64,000 nucleotides of DNA, from contig NZ_CP016282.1 of the NCBI RefSeq assembly GCF_001679725.1, forward strand, positions 3,348,001 through 3,412,000, given 5' to 3'. The notes beneath the pieces are model-generated. The model saw only the letters and a program-made list of their open reading frames with translations, was not told the DNA's origin and ran no database searches. This stretch comes from Cryobacterium arcticum (GTDB lineage: Bacteria; Actinomycetota; Actinomycetes; Actinomycetales; Microbacteriaceae). The position numbers and the translations under genes were made by a program. The first letter of the stretch is position 1, and every line of letters starts with the position of its first letter. Shown here one piece after another: positions 53,960 to 62,315 of this stretch.

Positions 53960-54915
53960 GAGTGCACCGCCTCGGTGCGGGCGACCTCGGGCGCGGAGTA
54001 GAGGCGCAACACCGATTCCTCGAGATCGGGCTCCTCCACGACGAGGTCGGTGAGCCGCAGCGGGGAGATGGCCTGCACGAACGGCGAGATCGCCCCGGTG
54101 AGGATCGCCGTGGCCTCGGCACCGCCTGGGGCTGGCTGGCAGTCCAGCTCGCCCAGCCCCGCCAGCGGCGACAGCCTGGCGTACAGCTCCGCGGCCGTGA
54201 CAGCGGTCGCGCTCATCCGCAGGTGCCGGATCGCGGTGTCGCGGAGCGCCTCGACCCCGGCGACCGTGATGATGCGGCCGTCCCGCAGGATGGCGACCTG
54301 GTCTGCGGCCTGCTGGATCTCGCTGATCACGTGGGAGGAGAGGAACACGGTCTGGCCGGCCGTCCTGGCCTCGTCGACGAGACCGAGGAAGACCTGCTGC
54401 ATGAGCGGGTCCAGGCCGCTGGTGGGTTCGTCGAGCACCAACAGGTCGGGCTGGTGCATGAACGCCTGCACGATGCCGAGCTTCTGCTTGTTGCCCTTCG
54501 ACAGGGTGCGCACGGTGCGGTCCAGGTCGAGGCCGAGCCGGTCGGCGAGTTCGTCGACCCGGCCGGCCGGCACCGGGCCGGAGATGTTGGCGTAGTGCCG
54601 CAGCAGCCGCCGGCCCGTGATGCGCCCCTCGAGGATGAGCTCCCCGGGCAGGAACCCGATCCGGCGCCGCAGCTCCGGGCCGGCGTTGCGGGAGTCGGTG
54701 CCCAGCAGTGTCGCATGGCCGGAGGTCAGCCGGATCAGGTCGAGCAGCGCCCGCATGATGGTGGTCTTGCCCGCTCCGTTGGGACCGATGACACCGAACA
54801 CGCTGCCGCGGGGCACCGTGAAGCTCACGGCGTCGAGGGCTACGGTGCTGCCGAATTTCTTGACGAGGTCGACCGCGACGATGGCGGGAGACGAACTGGA
54901 GTTCGAGGTACTCAC
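53956..54915 (-). CDS. ABC transporter ATP-binding protein
   Basis: A 319-residue ATPase: VDLVKKFGSTVALDAVSFTVPRGSVFGVIGPNGAGKTTIMRALL (Walker A), LSKGNKQKLGIVQAFMHQPDLLVLDEPTSGLDPLMQQ (signature LSKGN and Walker B), and switch His in FLSSHVISEIQ. The C-terminal 90 residues resemble the DUF4162-like extension. The GTG at 54915 is chosen because TAGGCT lies 7 nt before it, giving a leaderless transcript; the ATG at 54933 would overlap the -10 box. Confidence 0.88.
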   Translation of the reverse strand: MSTSNSSSSPAIVAVDLVKKFGSTVALDAVSFTVPRGSVFGVIGPNGAGKTTIMRALLDLIRLTSGHATLLGTDSRNAGPELRRRIGFLPGELILEGRITGRRLLRHYANISGPVPAGRVDELADRLGLDLDRTVRTLSKGNKQKLGIVQAFMHQPDLLVLDEPTSGLDPLMQQVFLGLVDEARTAGQTVFLSSHVISEIQQAADQVAILRDGRIITVAGVEALRDTAIRHLRMSATAVTAAELYARLSPLAGLGELDCQPAPGGAEATAILTGAISPFVQAISPLRLTDLVVEEPDLEESVLRLYSAPEVARTEAVHS

Positions 54916-54922
54916 AGTGCTG

Positions 54923-54928
54923 AGCCTA
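54923..54928 (-). promoter_or_regulatory. Leaderless -10 TAGGCT
   Basis: TAGGCT on the minus strand lies 7 nt before the GTG at 54915 and decides the start of the ABC ATPase gene. Confidence 0.55.
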
Positions 54929-55003
54929 GGCATCCGCCAACAGGCTCACAAGGCCCATCTCTACAACGATGGAAAAGGTGTCGAAAACCCTTGCCGGCGG
55001 TTT

Positions 55004-55017
55004 CTACAACGTTGTAG
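55004..55017. promoter_or_regulatory. LacI operator CTACAACGTTGTAG
   Basis: A perfect 14 bp palindrome with the central CG of LacI-family sites, 10 bp before the lacI start codon. A second, imperfect half (CTACAACGATGG) lies 43 bp upstream at 54961. This suggests cooperative self-repression of the lacI-abf operon. Confidence 0.75.
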
Positions 55018-55027
55018 GTTGATCCGC

Positions 55028-56083
55028 ATGGCCACCACCCTGCACGACGTCGCGGTGCTCGCGAAGGTGTCGATCAAGACCGTGTCGAACGTCGTGAACG
55101 GGTATCCCTACATCAAGGACTCCACGAAAACCCGGGTGCTCGAGGCCATCGCCGCGCTCGGCTACCAGCCCAATCTCACGGCACGCGGCCTGCGTCTCGG
55201 CCGCACCGGGGTGATCGGCCTGGCGGTTCCCGAACTACGGCTGAGCTACTTCGCCGAGCTGGCCGACGCCGTGATCCGGGCCGCGGACCGGCGCGGCATC
55301 AGCGTGCAGATCGAGCAGACCAACGGCGACCGCGACCGCGAGCTCGACCTGGTCACCAGCCCGCGCCGCCAACTCACCGACGGCCTGATTTTCAGCCCCC
55401 TTGGGCTGGGCAACGAGGATGCCGCCCTCCTCGCCGTCGGCTACCCGCTGGTGGTTCTGGGCGAGCGGATCTTCGACGCGCCGGCCGACCACGTCACGAT
55501 GCGCAACGTCGAGGCCGCCGCGGCCGCCACCCGGCGCCTCCTGGCGGCCGGCCGCACGCGCATCGCCGTCATCGGCGCCCACGAGGGTGAGGTGTACGGG
55601 TCGGCCGCGCTGCGCATTCGCGGCTACCGCGAGGCGCTGCAGGAGGCCGGCCTGCCTGTCGACCCCGCGCTAATCCGGCACTCGGACATGTGGCACCGGG
55701 CCAACGGTGCCACGACGGTGCGCGGGCTGCTCGAGACCGGAGTGCCCTTCGACGCCGTGTTCGGCCTCAACGACACGCTGGCCCTCGGCGCGATCCGCGC
55801 GTTGCAGGCTGCCGGCGTGCGGGTGCCGGAGGACGTCTCGGTGGTGGGCTTCGACAACCTGGACGAGTCCGAGTACTCGCATCCCTCGCTCAGCACCATC
55901 GATGCCGGCCGCGACGAGATCGCCGACACCGCGGTGCGCCTCCTGCTCGAGCGCATCGCCGAGACCGGTCCGAAGGCGCCGCCGCGCCGCGTGGAGGCCG
56001 ACTTCCGCCTGATCGAGCGTGAATCCATCGGCGCCGCCGCTGACGCAGACCATCCCTTCAACAGACAGGACCCGCCCGCGTGA
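55028..56083 (+). CDS. LacI family regulator of the arabinofuranosidase gene
   Basis: A 351-residue repressor. The HTH is at residues 5-24 (LHDVAVLAKVSIKTVSNVVN) and the hinge helix around 48-57 (NLTARGLRLG). The sugar-binding core has GVIGLAVPELRLSYFAELADAV, TDGLIFSPLG, GSAALRIRGYREAL, AVFGLNDTLALGAIRALQ, and VSVVGFDNLDESEYSHPSLSTID. It is likely to sense arabinose or an arabino-oligosaccharide. ATG 55028 is chosen; the longer frame overlaps the divergent ABC gene. The stop overlaps the GTG of the next gene (GTGA), so they form an operon. Confidence 0.92.
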   Translation: MATTLHDVAVLAKVSIKTVSNVVNGYPYIKDSTKTRVLEAIAALGYQPNLTARGLRLGRTGVIGLAVPELRLSYFAELADAVIRAADRRGISVQIEQTNGDRDRELDLVTSPRRQLTDGLIFSPLGLGNEDAALLAVGYPLVVLGERIFDAPADHVTMRNVEAAAAATRRLLAAGRTRIAVIGAHEGEVYGSAALRIRGYREALQEAGLPVDPALIRHSDMWHRANGATTVRGLLETGVPFDAVFGLNDTLALGAIRALQAAGVRVPEDVSVVGFDNLDESEYSHPSLSTIDAGRDEIADTAVRLLLERIAETGPKAPPRRVEADFRLIERESIGAAADADHPFNRQDPPA

Positions 56084-57585
56084 CCCCCACCCACATCACC
56101 GTCGACCGCACGAACGTGGTCGCCCCGCTCAACCGACGCATCTTCGGCTCCTTCGTGGAGCACCTGGGTCGCTGTGTCTACGACGGCATCTACGAACCCG
56201 GCCACCCCACCGCCAACGCCGACGGTTTTCGCCTCGACGTGGTCGAGCTGGTCAAGGAGCTGGGCTCCACCACCATCCGCTACCCCGGCGGCAACTTCGT
56301 CTCCAGCTACCGGTGGGAGGACGGCGTGGGCCCGCGGGAGTCGCGGCCGGTTCGTCGCGACCTGGCCTGGCACTCGCTGGAGACCAACCAGGTGGGCCTG
56401 GACGAGTTCGCCCGCTGGTGCGAGCTCACCGGCTCCGAACTCATGATGGCGGTCAACCTGGGCACCCGCGGCATCGAGGCGGCCCTGGACCTGCTCGAGT
56501 ACGCCACCGGCGAGCCCGGTACCGCCCTGGCCGACCAGCGGGTGGCCAACGGCCGCACCGAGCCGTACGACATCAGCATGTGGTGCCTGGGCAACGAGAT
56601 GGACGGCCCGTGGCAGATCGGCCACATGTCGGCCGAGGACTACGGCAAGATCGCCGCCCGCACCGCCTCAGCCATGAAGACCGCCGACAAGAACCTCGAG
56701 CTCGTGGTCTGCGGCTCCTCGGGCTCGAGCATGCCCACCTTCGGCGAGTGGGAACGGGTGGTGCTCGAGGCGAGCTACGACCACGTCGACTACATCTCCT
56801 GCCACGCCTACTACCAGGAGCGGGGCGGCGACCTGGCGTCCTACCTGGCGTCCTCGGTGGAGATGACCTACTTCATCGACACCGTCGTCGCCACTGCCGA
56901 CCACGTCAAGCACAAGCTGCGCAGCCAGAAGACCATGCAGCTCTCCTTCGACGAGTGGAACATCTGGTACCTCGACGAGCACCAGGCGTCCGAGGAAGTC
57001 AACGACGAGTGGCGCATCGCCCCGCGCCAGCTCGAAGACGTCTACTCGGTGGCGGATGCCGTGGTGCTGGGCAACCTGCTGATCACCCTGCTGCAGAACC
57101 ACGACAGGGTCACCTCGGCCTCGCTCGCGCAGCTGGTGAACGTAATCGCACCGATCATGACCGAACCCGGTGGCGATTCCTGGCGCCAGACCACATTCTT
57201 CCCCTTCTCGGTGACGTCGCGGCTGGCCCGCGGCGTGGTGCTGCGGCCGCGGATCGACACCGGCCGGTACGACACCGCCCTGCACGGCTCGGTCGCGCTG
57301 GTCGACGCCGTGGTGACGGCGGATGCCGAGACCGGTGCGTCGGCCGTGTTCCTGGTGAACCGCAGTCAGACCGAGTCGATCGAGGTGGTGGTCGACCTGT
57401 CCGACGTCGGCGCCGGCCGCATCGTCGAGGCCGTGAGCCTGCACGACGCCGATCCCTACGCGAAGAACACCCTGGCCGACCAGAACCGGGTGGGGCTCAC
57501 GCCACTGGCCGGGGCGGAGCTGGCCGACGGCATCCTCACCGTCACGCTGCCTCCGGTGTCCTGGTCGGCGGTCTCCTGCGCTTGA
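56080..57585 (+). CDS. abfA: Alpha-N-arabinofuranosidase, GH51
   Basis: A 501-residue cytoplasmic GH51 enzyme that releases L-arabinose from arabinan and arabinoxylan fragments. The acid/base Glu173 is in CLGNEMDGPW and the nucleophile Glu292 in FDEWNIWY. RIFGSFVEHLGRCVYDGIYEPGHP is the family N-terminus, and a C-terminal beta-sandwich closes the protein. No signal peptide, so the substrates are imported oligosaccharides. GTG 56080 overlaps the regulator stop. The repeat block begins right after the stop. Confidence 0.95.
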   Translation: MTPTHITVDRTNVVAPLNRRIFGSFVEHLGRCVYDGIYEPGHPTANADGFRLDVVELVKELGSTTIRYPGGNFVSSYRWEDGVGPRESRPVRRDLAWHSLETNQVGLDEFARWCELTGSELMMAVNLGTRGIEAALDLLEYATGEPGTALADQRVANGRTEPYDISMWCLGNEMDGPWQIGHMSAEDYGKIAARTASAMKTADKNLELVVCGSSGSSMPTFGEWERVVLEASYDHVDYISCHAYYQERGGDLASYLASSVEMTYFIDTVVATADHVKHKLRSQKTMQLSFDEWNIWYLDEHQASEEVNDEWRIAPRQLEDVYSVADAVVLGNLLITLLQNHDRVTSASLAQLVNVIAPIMTEPGGDSWRQTTFFPFSVTSRLARGVVLRPRIDTGRYDTALHGSVALVDAVVTADAETGASAVFLVNRSQTESIEVVVDLSDVGAGRIVEAVSLHDADPYAKNTLADQNRVGLTPLAGAELADGILTVTLPPVSWSAVSCA

Positions 57586-58810
57586 ACCCCGCTCGACCGG
57601 CGCGAGGGTTGCGACAGGCGCGACCCAAACGCTGATCGAGCCTGTCGAGATCCCGCGAGCCGAACACGTTCGCGACAACGCTCACCAGGTCTCGACAAGC
57701 TCGACCGACGAGACGGGAACGACCGCAGACAGGGTCACGAGGTCTCGACAAGCTCGACCGACGCGAGGTCGCGACAGACGCGACCCACACGCTGATCGAG
57801 CCTGTCGAGATCCCGCGAGCCGAACACGTTCGCGACAACGCTCACCAGGTCTCGACAAGCTCGACCGACGAGACGGGAACGACCGCAGACAGGGTCACGA
57901 GGTCTCGACAAGCTCGACCGACGCGAGGGTCGCGACAGACGCGACCCACACGCTGATCGAGCCTGTCGAGATCCCGCGAGCCGAACACGTTCGCGACAAC
58001 GCTCACCAGGTCTCGACAAGCTCGACCGACGAGACGGGAGCGACCGCAGACAGGGTCACCAGGTCTCGACAAGCTCGACCGACGAGACGGGAACGACCGC
58101 AGACAGGGTCACCAGGTCTCGACAAGCTCGACCGACGCGAGGGTTGCGACAGACGCGACCCACACGCTGATCGAGCCTGTCGAGATCCCGTGAGCCGAAC
58201 ACGTTCGCGACAACACTCACCGGGTCTCGACAAGCTCGACCAACGACACGGGAACGACCACAGACAGGGTCACCAGGTCTCGACAAGCTCGACCGACGAG
58301 ACGGGAACGACCACAGACAGGGTCACCAGGTCTCGACAAGCTCGACCGACGAGACGGGAACGACCGCGGACCGGGTCACCAGGCCTCGACAAACTCGACC
58401 GACGCGAGGTCGCGACAGACGCGACCCACACGCTGATCGAGCCTGTCGAGATCCCGCGAGCCGAACACGTTCGCGACAACGCTCACCAGGTCTCGACAAG
58501 CTCGACCGACGCAACGGGAACGACCACAGACAGGGTCACCAGGTCTCGACAAGCTCGACCGACGCGAGGGTCGCGACAGACGCGACCCACACGCTGATCG
58601 AGCCTGTCGAGATCCCGTGAGCCGAACACGATCGCGACAACACTCACCGGGTCTCGACAAGCTCGACCGACGAGACGGGAACGACCGCAGACAGGGTCAC
58701 CAGGTCTCGACAAGCTCGACCGACGAGACGGGAACGACCGCAGACAGGGTTACGAGGTCTCGACAAGCTCGACCGACGAGACGGGAGCGACCGCAGACAG
58801 GGTCACCAGG
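57586..58810. repeat. 1.2 kb higher-order repeat block between two arabinose-locus genes
   Basis: About sixteen forward cores (GGTCTCGACAAGCTCGACC, at 57688, 57741, 57848, 57901, 58009, 58062, 58115, 58223, 58276, 58329, 58382, 58489, 58542, 58650, 58703 and 58756) alternate with six reverse-orientation units (GCTGATCGAGCCTGTCGAGA, near 57630, 57790, 57951, 58165, 58431 and 58596). A compound unit of about 160 bp, made of one reverse and two forward cores, is repeated; later copies are enlarged by extra 53 bp units. Reverse units carry CGCGAGCCGAACACGTTCGCG, itself palindromic. There is no gene; the many short ORFs translate the repeat. Confidence 0.95.
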
Positions 58811-59848
58811 TCAGGCTTGGGGGCGGGGCGTGGCGGTGCTCTCGCGCACGATGAGCTCGGGCGTGATGGCCGGGATCAGCTCGGCGGGCTCGCCGCCCAT
58901 CAGGTGTAGCAGCCGCTCCACGGCGACCCGGCCCACCTCGTCGAAGTCCAACCGAATGGTCGTGAGGCCGGGTTGGAAGTACCGTGCCTCGCTCATGTCG
59001 TCGAAGCCGACCACGCTCACGTCGGCCGGCACACTGCGCCCCTTCTCGGTGAGGGCCTTCATGACGCCGAGGGCCATGGCATCGTTGGCGGCGAGCACAG
59101 CGGTGATCGACGGGTTCTGGGCGATGCGCAGCCCGGCCCGGTAACCCGACTCGGCTGTCCAGTCCGTGGTGGCGAACTCGGGGTTCATCGGTCGCCCGCG
59201 ATCGCCGAGCTCCGAGAGCCAGCCGGAGCGCCGGGCCTCCGACGCGGTCCAGCCGGGCGGCCCGGCCACGTGCCACACGGTCTCGTGGCCGAGGTCCAGT
59301 AGGTGCCGAGTGGCCAGCTGTGCGCCGAGGACGTCGTCCATGGTCACGGTGTGCGGGCCGGCCGGGGTTCCCTGCTAGAACCGCACGATGGGAACGGCGA
59401 GGTCCAGCCCGTCGAGCACCGGCGCCGCGGCCGACATCGGCGCGAGCACGACAATGCCGTCGACGGAGTCCCCGACCAGAGTGTCCAGTGCCGTGCGGAT
59501 GGTGCGCGGGTCCACATCCGAGATGCTCACCAGGCTCGTCGAGTACCCGTTGCGGCGAGCCTCTTCCGCCACCCCGAACAACACCATGGTCGAGCCGTGC
59601 ACCGGAAGCGAGTAGCTGATCACCCCGAGATTCATCGACCGGTTCGTCGCCAGCGCCCGTGCTGCGGAGTTGCGGTTGTACCGCAACTGCACGATGGCCT
59701 GTTCGACGCGCTCGCGCACCTCGGCGCCCACATTGCTGTGGCCGTTGACCACCCGCGACACCGTCTGCTGGGACACCCCGGCCAGCCTCGCCACATCGAT
59801 CATCCGCACACTGCGCGGCGTCGGCACGGCTCGGGTCTCGGTCTGCAT
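58811..59848 (-). pseudogene. LacI family regulator broken by one in-frame stop
   Basis: Both halves are in one frame. Residues 1-157 carry the HTH (MIDVARLAGVSQQTVSRVVN), the hinge and the first part of the sugar domain, ending LDLAVPIVRF. A TAG at 59375-59377 follows, and the frame then continues QGTPAGPHTV and a full C-terminal core (GAQLATRHLLDLGHETVWHVAGPPGWTA, AVLAANDAMALGVMKAL, SVVGFDDMSEARYFQPGLTTI). Without the stop the product would be 345 residues, normal for LacI. A single base change (for example from CAG or GAG) explains it. It faces araD and was probably the arabinose repressor. A sequencing error is possible. Confidence 0.88.
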
Positions 59849-59900
59849 CCTCTCAGGATAGGACCACGGACGGCACAGCACTCAACCAATCAACGGCGTG

Positions 59901-59916
59901 TGATAGCGCACTATCA
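59901..59916. promoter_or_regulatory. LacI-type operator 1 of the ara region
   Basis: TGATAGCGCACTATCA is a 16 bp palindrome (TGATAG / CTATCA arms) in the divergent region between the broken lacI and araD. It has the size and central CG of a LacI-family site. Confidence 0.7.
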
Positions 59917-59964
59917 CAGCCAGTCGGTTAGACACATTGCACAGATGTGCGCTGGTTTCATCTT

Positions 59965-59980
59965 TGATAGTGCGCTAACA
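59965..59980. promoter_or_regulatory. LacI-type operator 2 of the ara region
   Basis: TGATAGTGCGCTAACA matches operator 1 in 14 of 16 positions and lies 64 bp away, about six helical turns, suitable for looping. It overlaps the likely start region of the araDA transcript. Confidence 0.65.
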
Positions 59981-60031
59981 TCAGCTCAACCAGCCGGTCT
60001 GATCCCACCCCACCTGACAAGGACGTCGACA

Positions 60032-60061
60032 GTGACCATCACCTCGCCGCAGCGCGCATGA
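60032..60061 (+). CDS. 9-codon ORF before araD, possible araB remnant or leader peptide
   Basis: GTG 60032 has AAGGA at 8 nt and encodes VTITSPQRA; its TGA overlaps the araD ATG (ATGA). A translated frame of this size with a good ribosome site, coupled to araD, stands where araB is normally found. It may be the two ends of a deleted araB or a translational leader. Confidence 0.4.
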   Translation: MTITSPQRA

Positions 60062-60768
60062 GTAGCTTTGGACCGCAGATTGAGGTGGCGATTGCCCGGG
60101 TTCGGGCGGATATCGCCCGGTTGCACGGGGAGCTGACCAGTAATGGTCTGGTCGTGTGGACGGGCGGGAATGTGTCGGGTCGGGTACCGGGTGCGGACCT
60201 GTTCGTGATCAAGCCCAGCGGGGTGGATTACGCGGATCTGGCGCCGGAGAACATGATCCTGTGCGATCTGGACGGCGCTGTCGTTCCGGAGACGCCGGGT
60301 TCGGACCGGTCGCCGTCGTCTGACACGGCCGCGCACGCCTACGTGTACCGGCACATGCCCGAGGTCGGCGGGGTCGTGCACACGCATTCGACCTACGCCA
60401 CCGCGTGGGCGGCGCGTGGTGAAGAAATCCCGTGTGTGATCACGGCGATGGCTGATGAGTTCGGCGGCCCGATTCCGGTGGGCCGGTTCGCGATCATCGG
60501 GGACGACACCATCGGGCAAGGCATCGTCGAAGCCCTCACCGGGCACCGGTCGCGTGCGGTGCTGATGCAGAACCATGGCCCGTTCACCATCGGTAAGGAT
60601 GCCCGCGACGCGGTCAAGGCCGCCGTGATGGTCGAAGACGTCGCCCGTACGGTGCACCTGGCCCGTCAGGGCGGGGAGCTCATCCCGATCCCGCAGGACG
60701 CGATCGATTCCCTCTTCAACCGCTACCAGAACGTCTACGGACAAGCACCGCAAGGAGCACTCAAGTAA
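60058..60768 (+). CDS. araD: L-ribulose-5-phosphate 4-epimerase
   Basis: A 236-residue class II aldolase-fold enzyme that converts L-ribulose 5-phosphate to D-xylulose 5-phosphate. [23 protein letters not shown] is the phosphate-binding region, [33 protein letters not shown] carries the zinc His pair (HTH), and [15 protein letters not shown] the third ligand region. ATG 60058 has no ribosome site of its own beyond coupling to the preceding short ORF. The stop overlaps the araA start (TAATG). Confidence 0.95.
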   Translation: MSSFGPQIEVAIARVRADIARLHGELTSNGLVVWTGGNVSGRVPGADLFVIKPSGVDYADLAPENMILCDLDGAVVPETPGSDRSPSSDTAAHAYVYRHMPEVGGVVHTHSTYATAWAARGEEIPCVITAMADEFGGPIPVGRFAIIGDDTIGQGIVEALTGHRSRAVLMQNHGPFTIGKDARDAVKAAVMVEDVARTVHLARQGGELIPIPQDAIDSLFNRYQNVYGQAPQGALK

Positions 60769-62300
60769 TGTCACTCTCCACCCCCACCGCCCTGGCCACG
60801 ACCCTGGATTCCTACGAGGTCTGGTTCCTCACCGGCAGCCAGAACCTCTACGGCGAAGAGACCCTCAAGCAGGTTGCCGAGCAGTCGAAGGCGATCTCGG
60901 ACGCGTTGAACGCGTCGAGCGCCGTGCCGGTCACGGTGGTGTGGAAGCCGGTCCTGAAGGATGCGGAGTCCATCCGTCGTGCCGCGTTGGATGCGAACAG
61001 TGATGACAACGTGATCGGGTTGATCGCGTGGATGCACACGTTCTCGCCGGCGAAGATGTGGATCGGTGGCCTCGACGCGCTCCGCAAGCCCCTGCTGCAC
61101 CTGCACACGCAGGCCAACGTGGAGCTGCCATGGAGCGAGATCGACTTCGACTTCATGAACCTGAACCAGGCCGCGCACGGCGACCGGGAGTTCGGCTACA
61201 TCCAAACCCGTCTCGGTGTGTCCCGGAAGACCGTCGTCGGCCACGTGTCGAACCCGGCCGTGACCGCGTCGATCGGCACCTGGACCCGCGCTGCGGCCGG
61301 GTGGGCGGCATCGCGCAGCATGAAGCTGGCTAGGTTCGGCGACAACATGCGTTACGTCGCCGTGACCGAGGGTGACAAGACCGAGGCCGAACTGCGGTTC
61401 GGCGTGCAGGTGAACACCTGGTCGGTCAACGAACTCGCCGACGCCGTACACGCCGCCACCGACGCTGACATCGACGCTCTGGTGGCCGAATACGAGGACC
61501 TCTACGACGTGGTCCCGGAGCTTCGGAAGGGCGGCGACCGGCACGAGTCACTGCGTTACGGCGCGGCGATCGAACTCGGGTTGAAGTCGTTCCTGGAAGC
61601 GGGCGGGTTCAGCGCTTTCACCACCAGCTTCGAAGACCTCGGCGCGCTCAAGCAGCTGCCCGGCCTGGCCGTGCAGCGCCTCATGGCGCAGGGCTACGGC
61701 TTCGGCGCCGAGGGCGACTGGAAGACCGCGATCCTCGTGCGTGTGGCCAGCGTCATGGGCGCGGGCCTGCCCGGTGGGGCAAGCCTGATGGAGGACTACA
61801 CCTACGACCTCACCCCGGGAGCGGAACTCATCCTCGGCGCCCACATGCTCGAGGTCAACCCCGCCCTGTCCACGACCAAGCCGACCCTGGAGATCCACCC
61901 GTTGGGCATCGGCGGCCGCGAAGACCCCGTCCGCCTGGTCTTCAACGCCGACCCCGGCCCCGCCGTGGTCGTCGCGATGAGCGACATGCGCGACAGGTTC
62001 CGCCTCGTCGCGAACGTCGTCAACGTCGTCGAACCCACCGAGGCCCTCCCGAAGCTGCCCGTGGGCCGGGCGGTCTGGGCGCCCGAACCCGACTTCGCGA
62101 CCTCTGCCGCGGCCTGGCTCACCGCCGGCGCCGCCCACCACACCGTCATGTCGACAGCCGTCGGCATCGAGGTGTTCCACGATTTCTCCGAGATAGCCCG
62201 CACCGAGCTCCTCGTGATCGATAAGACCACCACCCTGCGGGACTTCACCCGCGAGGTGCGCTGGAACCAGGCCTACTACCGCCTCGCGCAAGGCCTGTAA
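60768..62300 (+). CDS. araA: L-arabinose isomerase
   Basis: A 510-residue isomerase of L-arabinose to L-ribulose, usual length. [20 protein letters not shown] is the diagnostic N-terminus. [15 protein letters not shown] and [36 protein letters not shown] form the substrate region. Catalytic Glu residues lie in [11 protein letters not shown] and LMEDYTYDL, and metal-binding His in GAHMLEVNP and TAGAAHHTV. It is translationally coupled to araD. The kinase araB is not in the window. Confidence 0.97.
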   Translation: MSLSTPTALATTLDSYEVWFLTGSQNLYGEETLKQVAEQSKAISDALNASSAVPVTVVWKPVLKDAESIRRAALDANSDDNVIGLIAWMHTFSPAKMWIGGLDALRKPLLHLHTQANVELPWSEIDFDFMNLNQAAHGDREFGYIQTRLGVSRKTVVGHVSNPAVTASIGTWTRAAAGWAASRSMKLARFGDNMRYVAVTEGDKTEAELRFGVQVNTWSVNELADAVHAATDADIDALVAEYEDLYDVVPELRKGGDRHESLRYGAAIELGLKSFLEAGGFSAFTTSFEDLGALKQLPGLAVQRLMAQGYGFGAEGDWKTAILVRVASVMGAGLPGGASLMEDYTYDLTPGAELILGAHMLEVNPALSTTKPTLEIHPLGIGGREDPVRLVFNADPGPAVVVAMSDMRDRFRLVANVVNVVEPTEALPKLPVGRAVWAPEPDFATSAAAWLTAGAAHHTVMSTAVGIEVFHDFSEIARTELLVIDKTTTLRDFTREVRWNQAYYRLAQGL

Positions 62301-62315
62301 CCCGCGGGCCGCGCC

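Noticed and set aside
57735..58713. Several 76-94 codon ORFs with Arg/Ser-rich products
   Set aside because: They only translate the repeat block and repeat each other's sequence.
58811..59347. C-terminal LacI part as an independent gene from ATG 59347
   Set aside because: Same frame as the upstream part, no ribosome site or promoter, and half a sugar-binding domain; better explained as one broken gene.
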